A stretch of DNA of 64,000 nucleotides from assembly GCA_029261895.1 (NCBI GenBank), contig JAJDAK010000083.1, positions 1-64,000 of the forward strand. The letters are read 5' to 3'. The position numbers and the translations under genes were made by a program. Below, in pieces: positions 8,837-17,863 of the stretch. The notes under the pieces are model-generated. The model ran no database searches and had not been told where the DNA came from. It saw only the letters and a list, made by a program, of their open reading frames with translations. The DNA comes from Deltaproteobacteria bacterium. Its GTDB lineage: Bacteria; Myxococcota_A; UBA9160; SZUA-336. The first letter of the stretch is position 1; each line of letters opens with the position of its first letter.

Positions 8837-9775
8837 GTGACTCGAATGTTTCTGATGATCTTATTGCTGAGTAGCGTAATTCCTTTGGCCTCCGTACACG
8901 CGCAGCTGCGCGGCTACCAGGACGACGGCTTCGGTGCACCACCGGTTCCCGTGGTCACTGAGATCGACCCCAACACAGGTGCTTCCTCGATCCCGTCGGA
9001 GTGGGCCGGCTGTCCGACCGCTATCCCCAATACGCTTTTCGCTGAGGCGGGTTTCGCGCTCGGATTCACCAGCGGCTACGCGGTGCGCAGCGGAGACCTG
9101 TACGGACTCGGTTGGACATTCCCCGGAATCCACCTGTACAAAGTCGATTCAACCTTTTGTGCAACCGCTCGCCCCATCGACTCCGTAACACCAACAGGTT
9201 TCGACGACCTCGAAAGCCTGGCGTACTGCCCAGATAACGATCGATTCTACAGCGCGGATTTTGACTTTACCGCGCACACGGGGCGGCTCATCGAGATCCA
9301 TCCGACAACGGGCATCGGGACGGTGATCGGCAGTCCCATGAGCTTCGATGTTCGCATCGTCGGCATGACCTGTGACCCCACCGGCGGAACCCTCTACGCG
9401 GTAACTTCAGCCTTCGGCGCAACACGTCCTAACGTTGAACTACTGAGCGTCGATCGCACAACAGGCGTAGAGACGCTGATCGGTGATACTGGCCTTCCCC
9501 CTAACTCGCTGGAGAGCTTAACGCTGAACGGGCTCGTGACTCCGGCGCGGCTCATTGCCGCCGATAACGAAGTTTTTCAGATCGACGTGAGCAGCGGCAA
9601 CGCCACACTGATCGGCGGCACGCTTCCTGGGCTCTGGGGCCTCGGCTCTCAGACGCTGGGATCACCTCTACCCGCGACCGTTCCGGTCCCCTTCTTGCCG
9701 CGAGCCTACTGGGGCTTGCTCGGGATACTGCTACTCGCGACCGTACGATTGCATCGCCCACAGTCCCGGGGTTGA
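8837..9775 (+). CDS. Secreted beta-propeller-like protein with C-terminal sorting/anchor tail
   Basis: 312 residues from a GTG at 8837 with GAGGAG upstream; an ATG at 8846 is an alternative. The signal peptide runs to about residue 22 (VIPLASVHAQ). The body has repeated blade-like units (IDPNTGASS, IHPTTGIGTVIG, VDRTTGVETLIG, IDVSSGNATLIGG), suggesting a propeller. The last 32 residues are a proline-rich PVPFLPRAYW box, a hydrophobic helix (GLLGILLLATV) and a basic end (RLHRPQSRG), the layout of PEP-CTERM/IPTL-CTERM-type sorting signals. No exosortase or other sorting enzyme is in this window. Function unknown; likely surface-anchored or processed during export. Confidence 0.7.
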   Translation: MTRMFLMILLLSSVIPLASVHAQLRGYQDDGFGAPPVPVVTEIDPNTGASSIPSEWAGCPTAIPNTLFAEAGFALGFTSGYAVRSGDLYGLGWTFPGIHLYKVDSTFCATARPIDSVTPTGFDDLESLAYCPDNDRFYSADFDFTAHTGRLIEIHPTTGIGTVIGSPMSFDVRIVGMTCDPTGGTLYAVTSAFGATRPNVELLSVDRTTGVETLIGDTGLPPNSLESLTLNGLVTPARLIAADNEVFQIDVSSGNATLIGGTLPGLWGLGSQTLGSPLPATVPVPFLPRAYWGLLGILLLATVRLHRPQSRG

Positions 9776-9797
9776 CCCAGATAACTCGACGGTCGCC

Positions 9798-10253
9798 TTA
9801 GACGGCTCGGACGACTTTCGGCGTTTTGGGCGGCGGTTTGGTCGCGATTCGCAGCGTCGCGTTAATCCTGTCTAGTAGAAGCTCGCCAATCCAGGTGTAC
9901 ATACTGTCACCAGGCTTCGCCCCTTCTGGTTTGGTGCACATGCACTCGCGGCGGCCCCAGAGCAGAAAGTACGGCTTCTCTTCTTCCTGAGCGATCCGCA
10001 GTTCCTTGCGCACGCTCAGCGACTCGCTCGTCCGCTCCCCACAGATCACTACTACCTCGTCGGCACTGCGAATGCGGTCGCGCAATCCATCATCGCTGCA
10101 ATCGGCGTTTGTCGGGGATTCGGATTGTGCCGAGACCGCAAAGCCCGAGTGCCGCACGGACGACTGCGCGAGCAGTCGATCGTGCAGATCTTGGTCATTG
10201 TCCATATCGAAGCTGAGGAAAAGATTCACGTCGCTTATAGATGACATCGTCAT
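9798..10253 (-). CDS. TIR-like (DUF1863/MTH538-type) domain protein
   Basis: 151 residues, almost entirely one TIR-like fold: first strand [21 protein letters not shown], central [19 protein letters not shown] strand/loop, and the helix [20 protein letters not shown], whose Glu sits where TIR NADases carry their catalytic Glu. Proteins of this type act as NAD+-processing or signal-producing subunits in some antiphage systems (Thoeris ThsB carries a related domain), and others are housekeeping or unknown. Its ATG overlaps the TGA of the upstream DEAD-box helicase by 4 bp (ATGA), so it is expected to be co-translated with it. No Thoeris ThsA-like effector is nearby, so a defence role is only a hypothesis. 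Confidence 0.65.
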   Translation of the reverse strand: MTMSSISDVNLFLSFDMDNDQDLHDRLLAQSSVRHSGFAVSAQSESPTNADCSDDGLRDRIRSADEVVVICGERTSESLSVRKELRIAQEEEKPYFLLWGRRECMCTKPEGAKPGDSMYTWIGELLLDRINATLRIATKPPPKTPKVVRAV

Positions 10254-11530
10254 GATCTCCTCTGCCGAGCACCGCGATGATTACGCGGTCGTCGCCTACG
10301 GGTTTCGGGTTGCACAGTATTTGTACTTGTACTGGTGCTCACCTCCGCCGGCGAATCGACACGATCGAGTCGCTCGTCGATCAGCCGCTCGATCGCTTGC
10401 AGCTGCTGCCGGTCTTCAGTCGAACAAAACGAAAACGCCACGCCGGCTTTTCCTGCGCGCCCCGTCCGACCCACACGGTGTACATAGCTTTCCGCTTCCA
10501 TTGGTAGATCGAAGTTGATCACGTGCGACAGGTCCTTGATGTCGATTCCACGTGCAGCAATATCGGTGGCAACCATCGCCCGCAGATCCCCGCGCTTAAA
10601 TAACAACAGCGCGCGCTCCCGGGCATTCTGTGACTTATTGCCATGAATGGCTGCAGCAGCGACCCCCGCGGCCACGAGTTTTTCCGAAACACGATTCGCC
10701 CCGCGCTTAGTACGCGTAAACACCAACGCCCGATCCACTTTGTGTTCCTCTAAAAGCTTGAGTAAGAGTTTGATCTTACCCGAAGTCTCGACGAAGTAGA
10801 CCGATTGAGAGATGGGTTCGCTCACCGATGCGACCGGATCCACCGCAACCCTCACCGGGTCTCGCAAAATGTTCCGACTGAGCTGCTGAATTTCGGTTGG
10901 CAGCGTCGCTGAGAACAACAACGTTTGACGCTGCTTCGGCAACGCTTGAACAATGCGTCGCACGTCGCGAATGAAGCCCATATCGAGCATTCGATCGGCT
11001 TCATCGAGAACGAAAGTATTGACGTGGTCGAGTGCGACCTCGCCTTGCTGCATGAGGTCGAGCAGCCGACCCGGTGTTGCGACCACAATATCAACACCGC
11101 GACGTAATGCACGGATCTGGCGCTGCTGCGCCACACCGCCAAAGATCACCACGTGACGCATTTGACTGCCTACCCCGTAATGTTCGAAAGAATCGGCAAT
11201 CTGCGACGCAAGCTCGCGCGTCGGCGCTAATACCAAACAACGGATCGGGGATGTCCGCGCATTTGATCTCTCATCCATAAGACGCTGAAGAATGGGAAGC
11301 ACGAAGGCGGCCGTTTTGCCGGTACCAGTTGCGGCACAACCCAAAACGTCTTTGCCTGCGGCGACCTCGGGGATGGCCTGTTGCTGAATGGGGGTGGGAA
11401 CAGTGTAACCAGCGGCGGCAACCGCATGTAGCAGCTCGCGGCTCAGTCCCAGCCCATGAAACCCTGAGCGCGTTGGCTCGGGTTCGTTGCTGACAACCTC
11501 GGCGGTTGTCGTTGTCATATTTGAATACAA
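10250..11530 (-). CDS. DEAD-box ATP-dependent RNA helicase (RhlE-like)
   Basis: 426 residues. All core motifs are visible: Q motif ([14 protein letters not shown]), Walker [28 protein letters not shown], the SAT motif LFSATLP, ARGIDI and [10 protein letters not shown]. The tail is short and basic ([18 protein letters not shown]), as in RhlE-type helicases that act on rRNA or mRNA. A TTG at 11530 has AGGAAAT at good spacing; an ATG at 11518 is the alternative and lacks a well-placed site. The stop overlaps the start of the TIR-like gene by 4 bp, so the two appear to form one transcription and translation unit. Confidence 0.93.
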   Translation of the reverse strand: MYSNMTTTTAEVVSNEPEPTRSGFHGLGLSRELLHAVAAAGYTVPTPIQQQAIPEVAAGKDVLGCAATGTGKTAAFVLPILQRLMDERSNARTSPIRCLVLAPTRELASQIADSFEHYGVGSQMRHVVIFGGVAQQRQIRALRRGVDIVVATPGRLLDLMQQGEVALDHVNTFVLDEADRMLDMGFIRDVRRIVQALPKQRQTLLFSATLPTEIQQLSRNILRDPVRVAVDPVASVSEPISQSVYFVETSGKIKLLLKLLEEHKVDRALVFTRTKRGANRVSEKLVAAGVAAAAIHGNKSQNARERALLLFKRGDLRAMVATDIAARGIDIKDLSHVINFDLPMEAESYVHRVGRTGRAGKAGVAFSFCSTEDRQQLQAIERLIDERLDRVDSPAEVSTSTSTNTVQPETRRRRPRNHRGARQRRS

Positions 11531-11978
11531 ATGAATTTCCTAGTATTTCTGCGCGTAGACGTTCGGCTCGCATCGATCCGAAAACGGTCGGTGAAGGCAA
11601 CGCTATGCGCTACGAATCAGTTGATTTAGTTGAGGTGCGTCCGGACAGAAGTGTGAAGGACGAATCTCGATGATTTCGAGACAGCTGCCTGCCATCTCTC
11701 ACATCTCGTCCTAGAGACATGTGCGGTTTGACGATGAACTCATCCCAATCGGGAAGGACGTCAGAAGGTGGCGAGCGATTCGAGGCCCGCCGAAACTGCT
11801 TAAGCTCGGGAACATAGTCACATAGCTTTCGACTGAAAGCAATGAGGGCCCTAAATGAGCCCGCTCGGCGGCTATGCTGACGTTATCAGTCATTACCTGA
11901 CGCTCGCGGCACCAAACGGCCCCGACAGGTCATCAACGTTCTGCGTACACGTAAGGGTTTTGATACCGAACATGTAGC
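11531..11978. other. Intergenic region, no supported gene
   Basis: About 450 bp upstream of the helicase and downstream of the TetR gene. The short open frames here have no family resemblance or ribosome binding site. The helicase promoter and any 5' leader should lie in the first 200 bp. I see no repeat or hairpin worth naming. Confidence 0.5.
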
Positions 11979-12593
11979 CTAGCGCTTCCCAATCGGTGCG
12001 GGTTGATCGGGTAAATGACGTAAGCCCATCCAAGCAAGACCAGCGAGGTGGCTTGCGACTTTCTCCACCGAGGGCTTACGGGCTTCGGTCCACCACTGAC
12101 CCACAAACGTCACCATCCCCACCAAGGCATGCGCATAGATGGGCGCGGTCTTCGCGTTGTAACCGGCGTCTTTGAACGCAACGGCAAAGACCTTCCCTAC
12201 CCGTTCAGCGACATCACTTAGCAGGCTCGAGAAATTGCCGCGACTCGCAGTAATGGGCACGTCATGGGCGAGCACCGCAAAACCATCGGGGTGATCCTTC
12301 ACGTAGGTGAGGAAAGCCAGGGCGGCCTGCTCAATCCGCTCGCGCGGCGAGCCCGTGGAGATCGCTTCGGAAATCACCGACACCACCAGCTCCACCTCGC
12401 GATCGACGATTACCGCGTAGAGCCCCTCCTTGCCCCCGAAGTGCTCATAAACAATGGGCTTTGAGACCTTGGCCCGCTCGGCGATCTGCTCCACTGAAGT
12501 GGCTTCATAGCCCTTTTGAGCAAAGACGCTACGGCCTACCTCGATCAGCTGTGCTCGCCGGGCTGCGGCTGTGAGCTTTTTTCTGGGAACCAT
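11979..12593 (-). CDS. TetR/AcrR-family transcriptional regulator
   Basis: 204 residues. The N-terminal helix-turn-helix is clear: RRAQLIEVGRSVFAQKGYEA, then TSVEQIAERAKVSKPIVYEHF and GGKEGLYAVI, the classic TetR_N layout. The remaining 140 residues are the ligand-binding and dimer domain (VTFVGQWWTEARKPSVEKV). It is divergent from the acyl-CoA desaturase at 12708, and the 114 bp between them carry three operator-like repeats, so it very likely represses the desaturase, itself, or both, perhaps sensing an acyl-CoA. The ligand is inferred from context only. Confidence 0.9.
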   Translation of the reverse strand: MVPRKKLTAAARRAQLIEVGRSVFAQKGYEATSVEQIAERAKVSKPIVYEHFGGKEGLYAVIVDREVELVVSVISEAISTGSPRERIEQAALAFLTYVKDHPDGFAVLAHDVPITASRGNFSSLLSDVAERVGKVFAVAFKDAGYNAKTAPIYAHALVGMVTFVGQWWTEARKPSVEKVASHLAGLAWMGLRHLPDQPAPIGKR

Positions 12594-12615
12594 GTTGACA
12601 ACGTTACTACGGACA

Positions 12616-12656
12616 CGTAAGTTACGCTACCGTATATTACAGAAACGTAAGTTATA
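12616..12656. promoter_or_regulatory. Three operator-like repeats at 15-bp period (putative TetR sites)
   Basis: Three 11-bp elements start at 12616, 12631 and 12646, exactly 15 bp apart: CGTAAGTTACG, CGTATATTACA and CGTAAGTTATA. The first is a perfect palindrome around its central G; the others differ from it at three and two positions. They lie between the TetR start codon (12593) and the desaturase ribosome binding site (12696-12700), where they could block both promoters. Assignment to this TetR is inference. Confidence 0.6.
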
Positions 12657-12707
12657 GCTCGCGACCCCGTGGAATCCCACGGCCGGGTCCACCAAAGGAG
12701 CCCTTCC

Positions 12708-13511
12708 ATGTACGTCTTAGTCTGTCTCGGCGTCTTTATCGCCGCTTATCTGGTGAACGCCGTCATGATCACCGTCTTCTACCACCGCGGCTTAGCACAC
12801 CGTGCAGTCACGCTGCGTCCCTGGGCGCGGAAGCTCACTATCCACTCGGGTATTTGGCTCACCGGCCTCGACCCCAAAGGCTGGGCCTGCATGCATCGCC
12901 GCCATCACGCCTACTCGGATACCGAGCAAGATCCACACAGCCCACGCAATCTCGGAATGTTCGGCGTGTTATTCGGCCAACTAAAATCGTATAAACGCAC
13001 ACTCGTTGGTTTGGCGCGTGGTGACGAAAAGTACAACCGCCAAGTGGAAGACTTGGACTTCCCCATCAATTGGCTCAATCGCAATCGTGTTTGGTACCTC
13101 CCCTACGCACTACACATCGCGATCTCTCTCGCGATCGCTATTCCTACAGGGATGTGGGCGCTCGCTGCCGCGTACTACTTTGGAATCATGAGTCATCCCA
13201 TCGAGGGCTGGATCGTCAACACATTGGGTCACGCCGTCGGTGGGCGTAATTTCGAAACTTCGGATGATTCACGCAATAACCATCTGGCCGCGTGGCTAGT
13301 CTTCGGCGAGGGATTTCAAAACAATCACCACCGCTACGCGACTTCGGCGAAGTTTTCCTACCAGTGGTGGGAAGTCGATATGGGCTACGGGCTTTGCGTC
13401 TTGTTAGAAAAGCTTGGTGTGCTCGACATCCGCCGCGACACGCTGATTCCCGCGCCGCCAAGATTGCTTGTATCGGATCCCGACCCAACCTGCATCAGCA
13501 CGACAATCTGA
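12708..13511 (+). CDS. Acyl-CoA (delta-9-type) fatty acid desaturase
   Basis: 267 residues from the ATG at 12708, preceded by AAAGGAG; an in-frame GTG at 12669 has no such site. The three histidine boxes of membrane diiron desaturases are present: HRGLAH, HRRHH (in CMHRRHHAYSDTEQDPHSP) and NNHHRYA. Hydrophobic spans flank them (VCLGVFIAAYLVNAVMITVF; LHIAISLAIAIPTGMWALAAAYYF). The enzyme introduces a double bond into saturated acyl chains using O2 and an electron donor, adjusting membrane fluidity. The divergent TetR gene with shared operator-like repeats points to regulation by fatty-acid status. Confidence 0.9.
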   Translation: MYVLVCLGVFIAAYLVNAVMITVFYHRGLAHRAVTLRPWARKLTIHSGIWLTGLDPKGWACMHRRHHAYSDTEQDPHSPRNLGMFGVLFGQLKSYKRTLVGLARGDEKYNRQVEDLDFPINWLNRNRVWYLPYALHIAISLAIAIPTGMWALAAAYYFGIMSHPIEGWIVNTLGHAVGGRNFETSDDSRNNHLAAWLVFGEGFQNNHHRYATSAKFSYQWWEVDMGYGLCVLLEKLGVLDIRRDTLIPAPPRLLVSDPDPTCISTTI

Positions 13512-13826
13512 TGCGATCGGATCGCGACCTCGATCGGATCGGATCAGCGTGATATCACACAGCGACTTCAAGGCTCGGATGGAGCCTAACTCTGCCTGGC
13601 TGTAGGGGAACAACCTGAGGGAGTGTCAAGTCATATTTTAATATTAATATAATTTTCTTCTTGTATTGTTATTCCCTTCTAAGCAAAATTGCAGAAATCA
13701 GCTTCTGACGTTTTCCCACGGCCCGTCACATTCTCCAGATTTCCCCTTTTCCACGGATCTGCACCACCACAGAGACCCGGAATCCCAACGTAGGTTTGCC
13801 AATCCAATACCCAGGAGGGATCCCCC
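13512..13826. other. Intergenic region with AT-rich promoter-like patch
   Basis: About 315 bp. It starts with short GATCGGATC repeats (13514-13546), then a very AT-rich stretch at 13632-13657 with an exact TATAAT at 13648-13653. This patch stands out from the surrounding GC-rich DNA and probably drives the cysteine-rich protein at 13827. No convincing -35 box is seen 17 bp upstream. Confidence 0.45.
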
Positions 13827-15767
13827 ATGTTTGATTTTAAATCACGACGGTCCGGCGGTGTCGCGATCGCAATCTTCGCTGTCGCCTTTCTCGTGCTGAT
13901 CGGCGCCAGCCCAGCCATAGCGCAGATCGATAAGAACGCTCAGAAGTGCTTGAACGAATACAACAAGCGGCTGCAGAAACTCTCCGCAGCCCAAGGCAAG
14001 GTGCACTGCGGCTGCATCAAGGATTTTTCGAAGGGCAAGATCACCGATCCCGGTGCGTGTTTCCCCAACGATCCTTTCGATGCAAAAGACAAAGTCACCA
14101 AGGCGGAGACGCTGTTCTTCGACAAGGTGGCGCTGCGCTGCAGTTTCGATCCCAACGACCCAGGCTTTCCAGATTTCGGTGTTGGCGATCCGAATGATGC
14201 CGCCGATGCGGCGATCCAAAAAGAGTTCGATCTCTTCGAGGATATCTTCGGTGCTGACCTAGGGGATCCGAATCTTTCCCCGATCACGTTTTCGGGAAGT
14301 GGCGCTTCGAGTTCGGATAAGAACGAATTCAACTGCCAGCGCTTGGTCGCGCTAGGGGCGAAGAAGTGTCAGGACACGAAGCTCAAAGAGTTCAACAAGT
14401 GTAAGAGGCTTGGTCTCAAGAGTGGCGCTATCACGGACGCGGACTCATTACGGGACGAGTGTTTTCGCGCGGACCCCAACGATCCAAGTGTTGCCGGTCA
14501 ACCGGATCCCAAAGGTACGATTTCGAAAAAGTGCGTCGGCCAAGGCAAAGGGATCGACCGTCAAGTCCAGAAGAAGTGCATCGACAAGGGCATCGGTAAC
14601 GTTTTCCCCGGTGAATGCGGCGCCGAAGATCCGAACGATCTTGCGGTCTGCGTGGATCGACTCGTGGAATGTCGTGTCTGCCTGATGGTCAACGCTGTCG
14701 ATGGGCTTGATCGTGACTGCGATCTCTTCGATGATGGCACCGTGAACGGCAGCTGCGGCGCATCGCCGGCGGTTTGTGGCGACGGCATCATCTCGCCAGG
14801 CGAAGCCTGTGATACCGCAGGGGATGACTCTGCATGTCCGGGTCTCTGCAGTTCGCTCTGTACCTGTCCGGGTTCACATCCTTTCGTTCTCGACCCGGTC
14901 ACAAGTGGCGCGACCGTTGTAGGTGCACTCGCACCGGGTTCGCCGTTGCCGCTTTCGGGATTCACCGGCTCGATCTCCCTCGATGTCGGCGCACCTGAAT
15001 TAGGACCCGGCGTATTCCCGATCTCGGTTCCAGTGGGCGCGTTGCCACCGGTCGATGTCCTGGGTGTTGTGACGGTCTGCACGTTCCTCGAAGAGGATCC
15101 AGGCCTCCCAGCGTCGGGAATTTCGGGCACGGGTCTGTTGAACTGCTTGGGGGTGCCGTTGGCAACACCACCGAGCCCGGACTTTGCGCTGCACCTGGAC
15201 CACTGCACAGCCGGAACCGCATGCGATAGCTTCCCGGCGGGTCCGACGACCTGTCCAAGCATCTTCGGCCTGGCATCGACGATCGATCCGGGTTCGGGAC
15301 TCTGCGTTCCGGAACTACCGCCCGATCCAGGTTGCGTCGCCGTCGATCCGGCAACCGGAGGCACCGCAACACCCGAGGGCGCGTTGGGTACGCATCCGTT
15401 CGCGTGCAACAGTCCGCAGTTCTTGGTTCCAAGTGCAACGCCATGGGCGGCGGGTGACGCGTTCTTCACGCTGAACCTCTCGCTTGATATCCGGGGTCCC
15501 GCGGATGCGTGCGTGGGTCCACCCGTCGCTGCCGCAAATGTTCTGCCCTTCACAACCGGGGCTGCAGCATCGACGCTCTTCGATGCGTTCGGTACGCCAG
15601 GTTCGGTACAGTCCGTGGGTGGCTCGGGTACACCGTTTAGTTGTCCGGCGGTACTCAATAGCACCACAGCAGGAGCGGAAATCGTGACTGCGTTTGGTGC
15701 GTTGGATCAGGCTTTGCTCGGTCCTCCAGTCGACATCAACACGTTCGTACTCTTCACCGGTATGTAA
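13827..15767 (+). CDS. Secreted cysteine-rich protein with shared 16-Cys CDLFDDG module
   Basis: 646 residues, unrecognised family. AGGAGG lies 9 bp before the ATG and a signal peptide ends near residue 33 (GASPAIAQ). Residues about 41-310 form a cysteine-rich, Lys-rich helical module that ends in DRDCDLFDDGTVNGSC. The same module, with alignable cysteines, occurs at the start of the protein at 27445 and at the end of the one at 54684. A DUF4215-like stretch (CGDGIISPGEACDTAGDD) follows, then about 280 residues of Gly/Pro/Thr-rich beta-type sequence with scattered cysteines. No catalytic motif is visible. Extracellular location and disulfide bonding are inferred from the signal peptide and paired cysteines. 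Confidence 0.75.
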   Translation: MFDFKSRRSGGVAIAIFAVAFLVLIGASPAIAQIDKNAQKCLNEYNKRLQKLSAAQGKVHCGCIKDFSKGKITDPGACFPNDPFDAKDKVTKAETLFFDKVALRCSFDPNDPGFPDFGVGDPNDAADAAIQKEFDLFEDIFGADLGDPNLSPITFSGSGASSSDKNEFNCQRLVALGAKKCQDTKLKEFNKCKRLGLKSGAITDADSLRDECFRADPNDPSVAGQPDPKGTISKKCVGQGKGIDRQVQKKCIDKGIGNVFPGECGAEDPNDLAVCVDRLVECRVCLMVNAVDGLDRDCDLFDDGTVNGSCGASPAVCGDGIISPGEACDTAGDDSACPGLCSSLCTCPGSHPFVLDPVTSGATVVGALAPGSPLPLSGFTGSISLDVGAPELGPGVFPISVPVGALPPVDVLGVVTVCTFLEEDPGLPASGISGTGLLNCLGVPLATPPSPDFALHLDHCTAGTACDSFPAGPTTCPSIFGLASTIDPGSGLCVPELPPDPGCVAVDPATGGTATPEGALGTHPFACNSPQFLVPSATPWAAGDAFFTLNLSLDIRGPADACVGPPVAAANVLPFTTGAAASTLFDAFGTPGSVQSVGGSGTPFSCPAVLNSTTAGAEIVTAFGALDQALLGPPVDINTFVLFTGM

Positions 15768-15776
15768 GCCCAGACA

Positions 15777-15806
15777 GGCGGCACCCGGCTTCGGCTGGGT
15801 GCCGCC
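15777..15806 (+). terminator. Hairpin with UUCG tetraloop, terminator-like
   Basis: GGCGGCACCC (15777-15786) pairs perfectly with GGGTGCCGCC (15797-15806). The inner bases GGC/GCT extend the stem (one G-U pair) to 13 bp closed by a TTCG tetraloop. It lies 10 bp after the stop at 15767 and just before the gene at 15821. The T-tract is missing (ACTTCC follows), so termination may be weak or factor-assisted. Confidence 0.6.
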
Positions 15807-15820
15807 ACTTCCGGCATGCT

Positions 15821-17863
15821 ATGAAACACATCCGAATCGTCTTGCTCCTTTTGGTGTTCTCAGAACTCAGCTGCAGCCTGGGCCCGGATCCCACAGCAGT
15901 CCCAGCGTTCGAGCCGAAAACATTGCCGTTCATCGAGGGAGCTGAACCGTTTCAGTCGGCGATCGCAGACCTAAACCACGACGGCATTCCCGATATCGCA
16001 GTCTGTGGCACCACGTTCGAACGCGGTTACGTGCGGCTCTACCTTTCCAATCCCAGCGGCGAATACGAGATTCAAGACTTGAATGTACCGCTGGCACCTC
16101 GGGATCTATTGCTTCGGGACCTCGATGCCGATGGCGAGTTCGATCTCGCCACAGCAAACAATCGCGGAGGGTCGATTTCCGTTTTTAGAGGGGATGGGCG
16201 CGGCGGTTTCTTCGATCGACAGGACTATGCGTATCCCAAAAACCCGTTCGCCATCGAATCCGAAGACCTCGATGGCAACGGCCTACCGGACTTGATCGTC
16301 GCGGGGGAAAGCGGCAGCGTCGGTATTCTGTACAACCGCGGTGAGTTGAAATTCCGCGATCGCAAAGAGATGTTCGAATCCTACGGTCCGGCAGACCTGA
16401 CCTGGGTTGATGTTGACCGCGATGGACAACGGGATCTCGTCGTTCCGATTTGGAAAGAAGATCAGCTTGCGATCTTTTGGAACCGCGGGAAGCTGGGCCT
16501 TAAGCGTGGGCCCTCGATCCCCGTCGATGGGCACGCCCCGTTCGCGGTCGCTGCCGCAGATTTCAACAGCGATCGTAACACCGATCTTGCTGTACCTCTG
16601 CTCGATCAGGCCAAGCTACAGGTCCTCTATGCCAACGAGGTGGGGACGTATGAGGCAGGGCCGAAGCTTTACGCAGGGAAAGGCTCGCGGAACTTGATTA
16701 CCGCGAACCTGAACCAAGATCGACATCCCGACCTTGTAGCGGTCGGAACAGACAGCAACGAGATCGTGCTCTACTACGGTACGTCGACACGCGGGTTCTA
16801 TACGGTCCCGCCACTGACAGTGGGCACACACCCTCGCGCAGCAACCGCTGCGGACCTGAACCAAGATGGATTCGATGATCTGGTCATTGCGAATTTGCAC
16901 AGCCACGATCTGACTCTTCTTCTCAGCCAAGCGCTCGTCTCGGTTGCCGCAGCGCCACCGCCCCCAAGCGCCGCCGAATCCCTTGCGCCATTGGTAGCGC
17001 TCGAAGACTCCTTCAACGCTGCGGTATTGGATTTCCAAGCGGGGGATATCGAGCTCAGCGGGCGGGTCTTCTCGAAGGTACTTGCAGCCGGCTTGCGACT
17101 CTATCGCGATGGCGTACTGGAACCTGACGCTCAAAATCCGCATTGGAAACGCTTTTACGCCGCGACACTCTTGACGAGTGATATCGCGCGCTACCAAAGA
17201 GAGCGTCCAGACGAGGCGATTGCGGTACTACAGGATCTCGCCGAGGTCGCGGAAGCACAGGGGGATCTGCAACTCGCGGGATTACTTTGGCTCGACATCG
17301 CCGAAATACGTCGTTTCGATTTGGACGACAGAGGCGGAGCCATTCAGGCCTATCAGCAGCTCATCGAATTTGCAGAGGCCGGCTTCCCGACGATTCTCGA
17401 CGCGGCACGCTTCGGCATCGATTCGCTACACCGAGACCAGGATGGGTACCAGAAGCGGCTGCCGCAGGTAATCATGCCGTATACCGTGGAACTGCGCGGC
17501 TCGGATCTGGCTCGCATGGTTCATCCTCATTACGCCGCCTACCAACGAGGAACCCAGGCGATTCCGTCGTACCGTGCTTTCTCAGATGCGCACCCACGCA
17601 GCTTTCGAGGCGCGTATGCCGACTACTTTGCGTTCTTCGCCGCACTCTCTTTCTCGAGCCAGCTCGGCGATCCCAAAGTCCTGCACGATGAACTGCTCAA
17701 CCGACATCCAGATCGCCTCATCAATCTGTCTGCGGCCGGTGCGCTTCTGGCGCATTACAAATACGCGCATGAAGACGCTGCCTACAATGAGCAACTCGAC
17801 GTCGTGCGCAAACTTGGCGAACGGCTCGGCTTCAACGCCGAGGTGCTCGAGCGCGACGCCTAG
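15821..17863 (+). CDS. FG-GAP/VCBS-repeat lipoprotein-like protein with TPR-like C-terminal half
   Basis: 680 residues. The N-terminus (MKHIRIVLLLLVFSELSCSL) resembles a lipoprotein signal with Cys at about 18, though the lipobox is not ideal. Residues about 40-370 carry at least six FG-GAP/VCBS repeats with acidic Ca-binding-like loops (DLNHDGIPDIAV, DLDADGEFDLAT, DLDGNGLPDLIV, DVDRDGQRDLVV, DFNSDRNTDLAV, NLNQDRHPDLVA, DLNQDGFDDLVI), predicting an integrin-alpha-like propeller. Residues about 390-680 are helical and TPR-like (AIAVLQDLAEVAEAQGDLQLAG; AIQAYQQLIEFAEAG). Probably an outer-surface scaffold. It converges with the desaturase at 17860; the two stops share a CTAG. Confidence 0.78.
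   Translation: MKHIRIVLLLLVFSELSCSLGPDPTAVPAFEPKTLPFIEGAEPFQSAIADLNHDGIPDIAVCGTTFERGYVRLYLSNPSGEYEIQDLNVPLAPRDLLLRDLDADGEFDLATANNRGGSISVFRGDGRGGFFDRQDYAYPKNPFAIESEDLDGNGLPDLIVAGESGSVGILYNRGELKFRDRKEMFESYGPADLTWVDVDRDGQRDLVVPIWKEDQLAIFWNRGKLGLKRGPSIPVDGHAPFAVAAADFNSDRNTDLAVPLLDQAKLQVLYANEVGTYEAGPKLYAGKGSRNLITANLNQDRHPDLVAVGTDSNEIVLYYGTSTRGFYTVPPLTVGTHPRAATAADLNQDGFDDLVIANLHSHDLTLLLSQALVSVAAAPPPPSAAESLAPLVALEDSFNAAVLDFQAGDIELSGRVFSKVLAAGLRLYRDGVLEPDAQNPHWKRFYAATLLTSDIARYQRERPDEAIAVLQDLAEVAEAQGDLQLAGLLWLDIAEIRRFDLDDRGGAIQAYQQLIEFAEAGFPTILDAARFGIDSLHRDQDGYQKRLPQVIMPYTVELRGSDLARMVHPHYAAYQRGTQAIPSYRAFSDAHPRSFRGAYADYFAFFAALSFSSQLGDPKVLHDELLNRHPDRLINLSAAGALLAHYKYAHEDAAYNEQLDVVRKLGERLGFNAEVLERDA

Noticed and set aside
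13514..13546. GATCGGATC short repeats
   Set aside because: Only three or four imperfect copies; within chance for this base composition.
14561..15667. Long minus-strand frame of 368 codons opposite the cysteine-rich gene
   Set aside because: Pro/Ser/Gly-rich antisense of a GC-rich gene; no start signal or domain.
17860..17863. CTAG shared by two stop codons (also at 63327-63330) as a possible signal
   Set aside because: It follows simply from overlapping TAG stops on both strands; no further symmetry.
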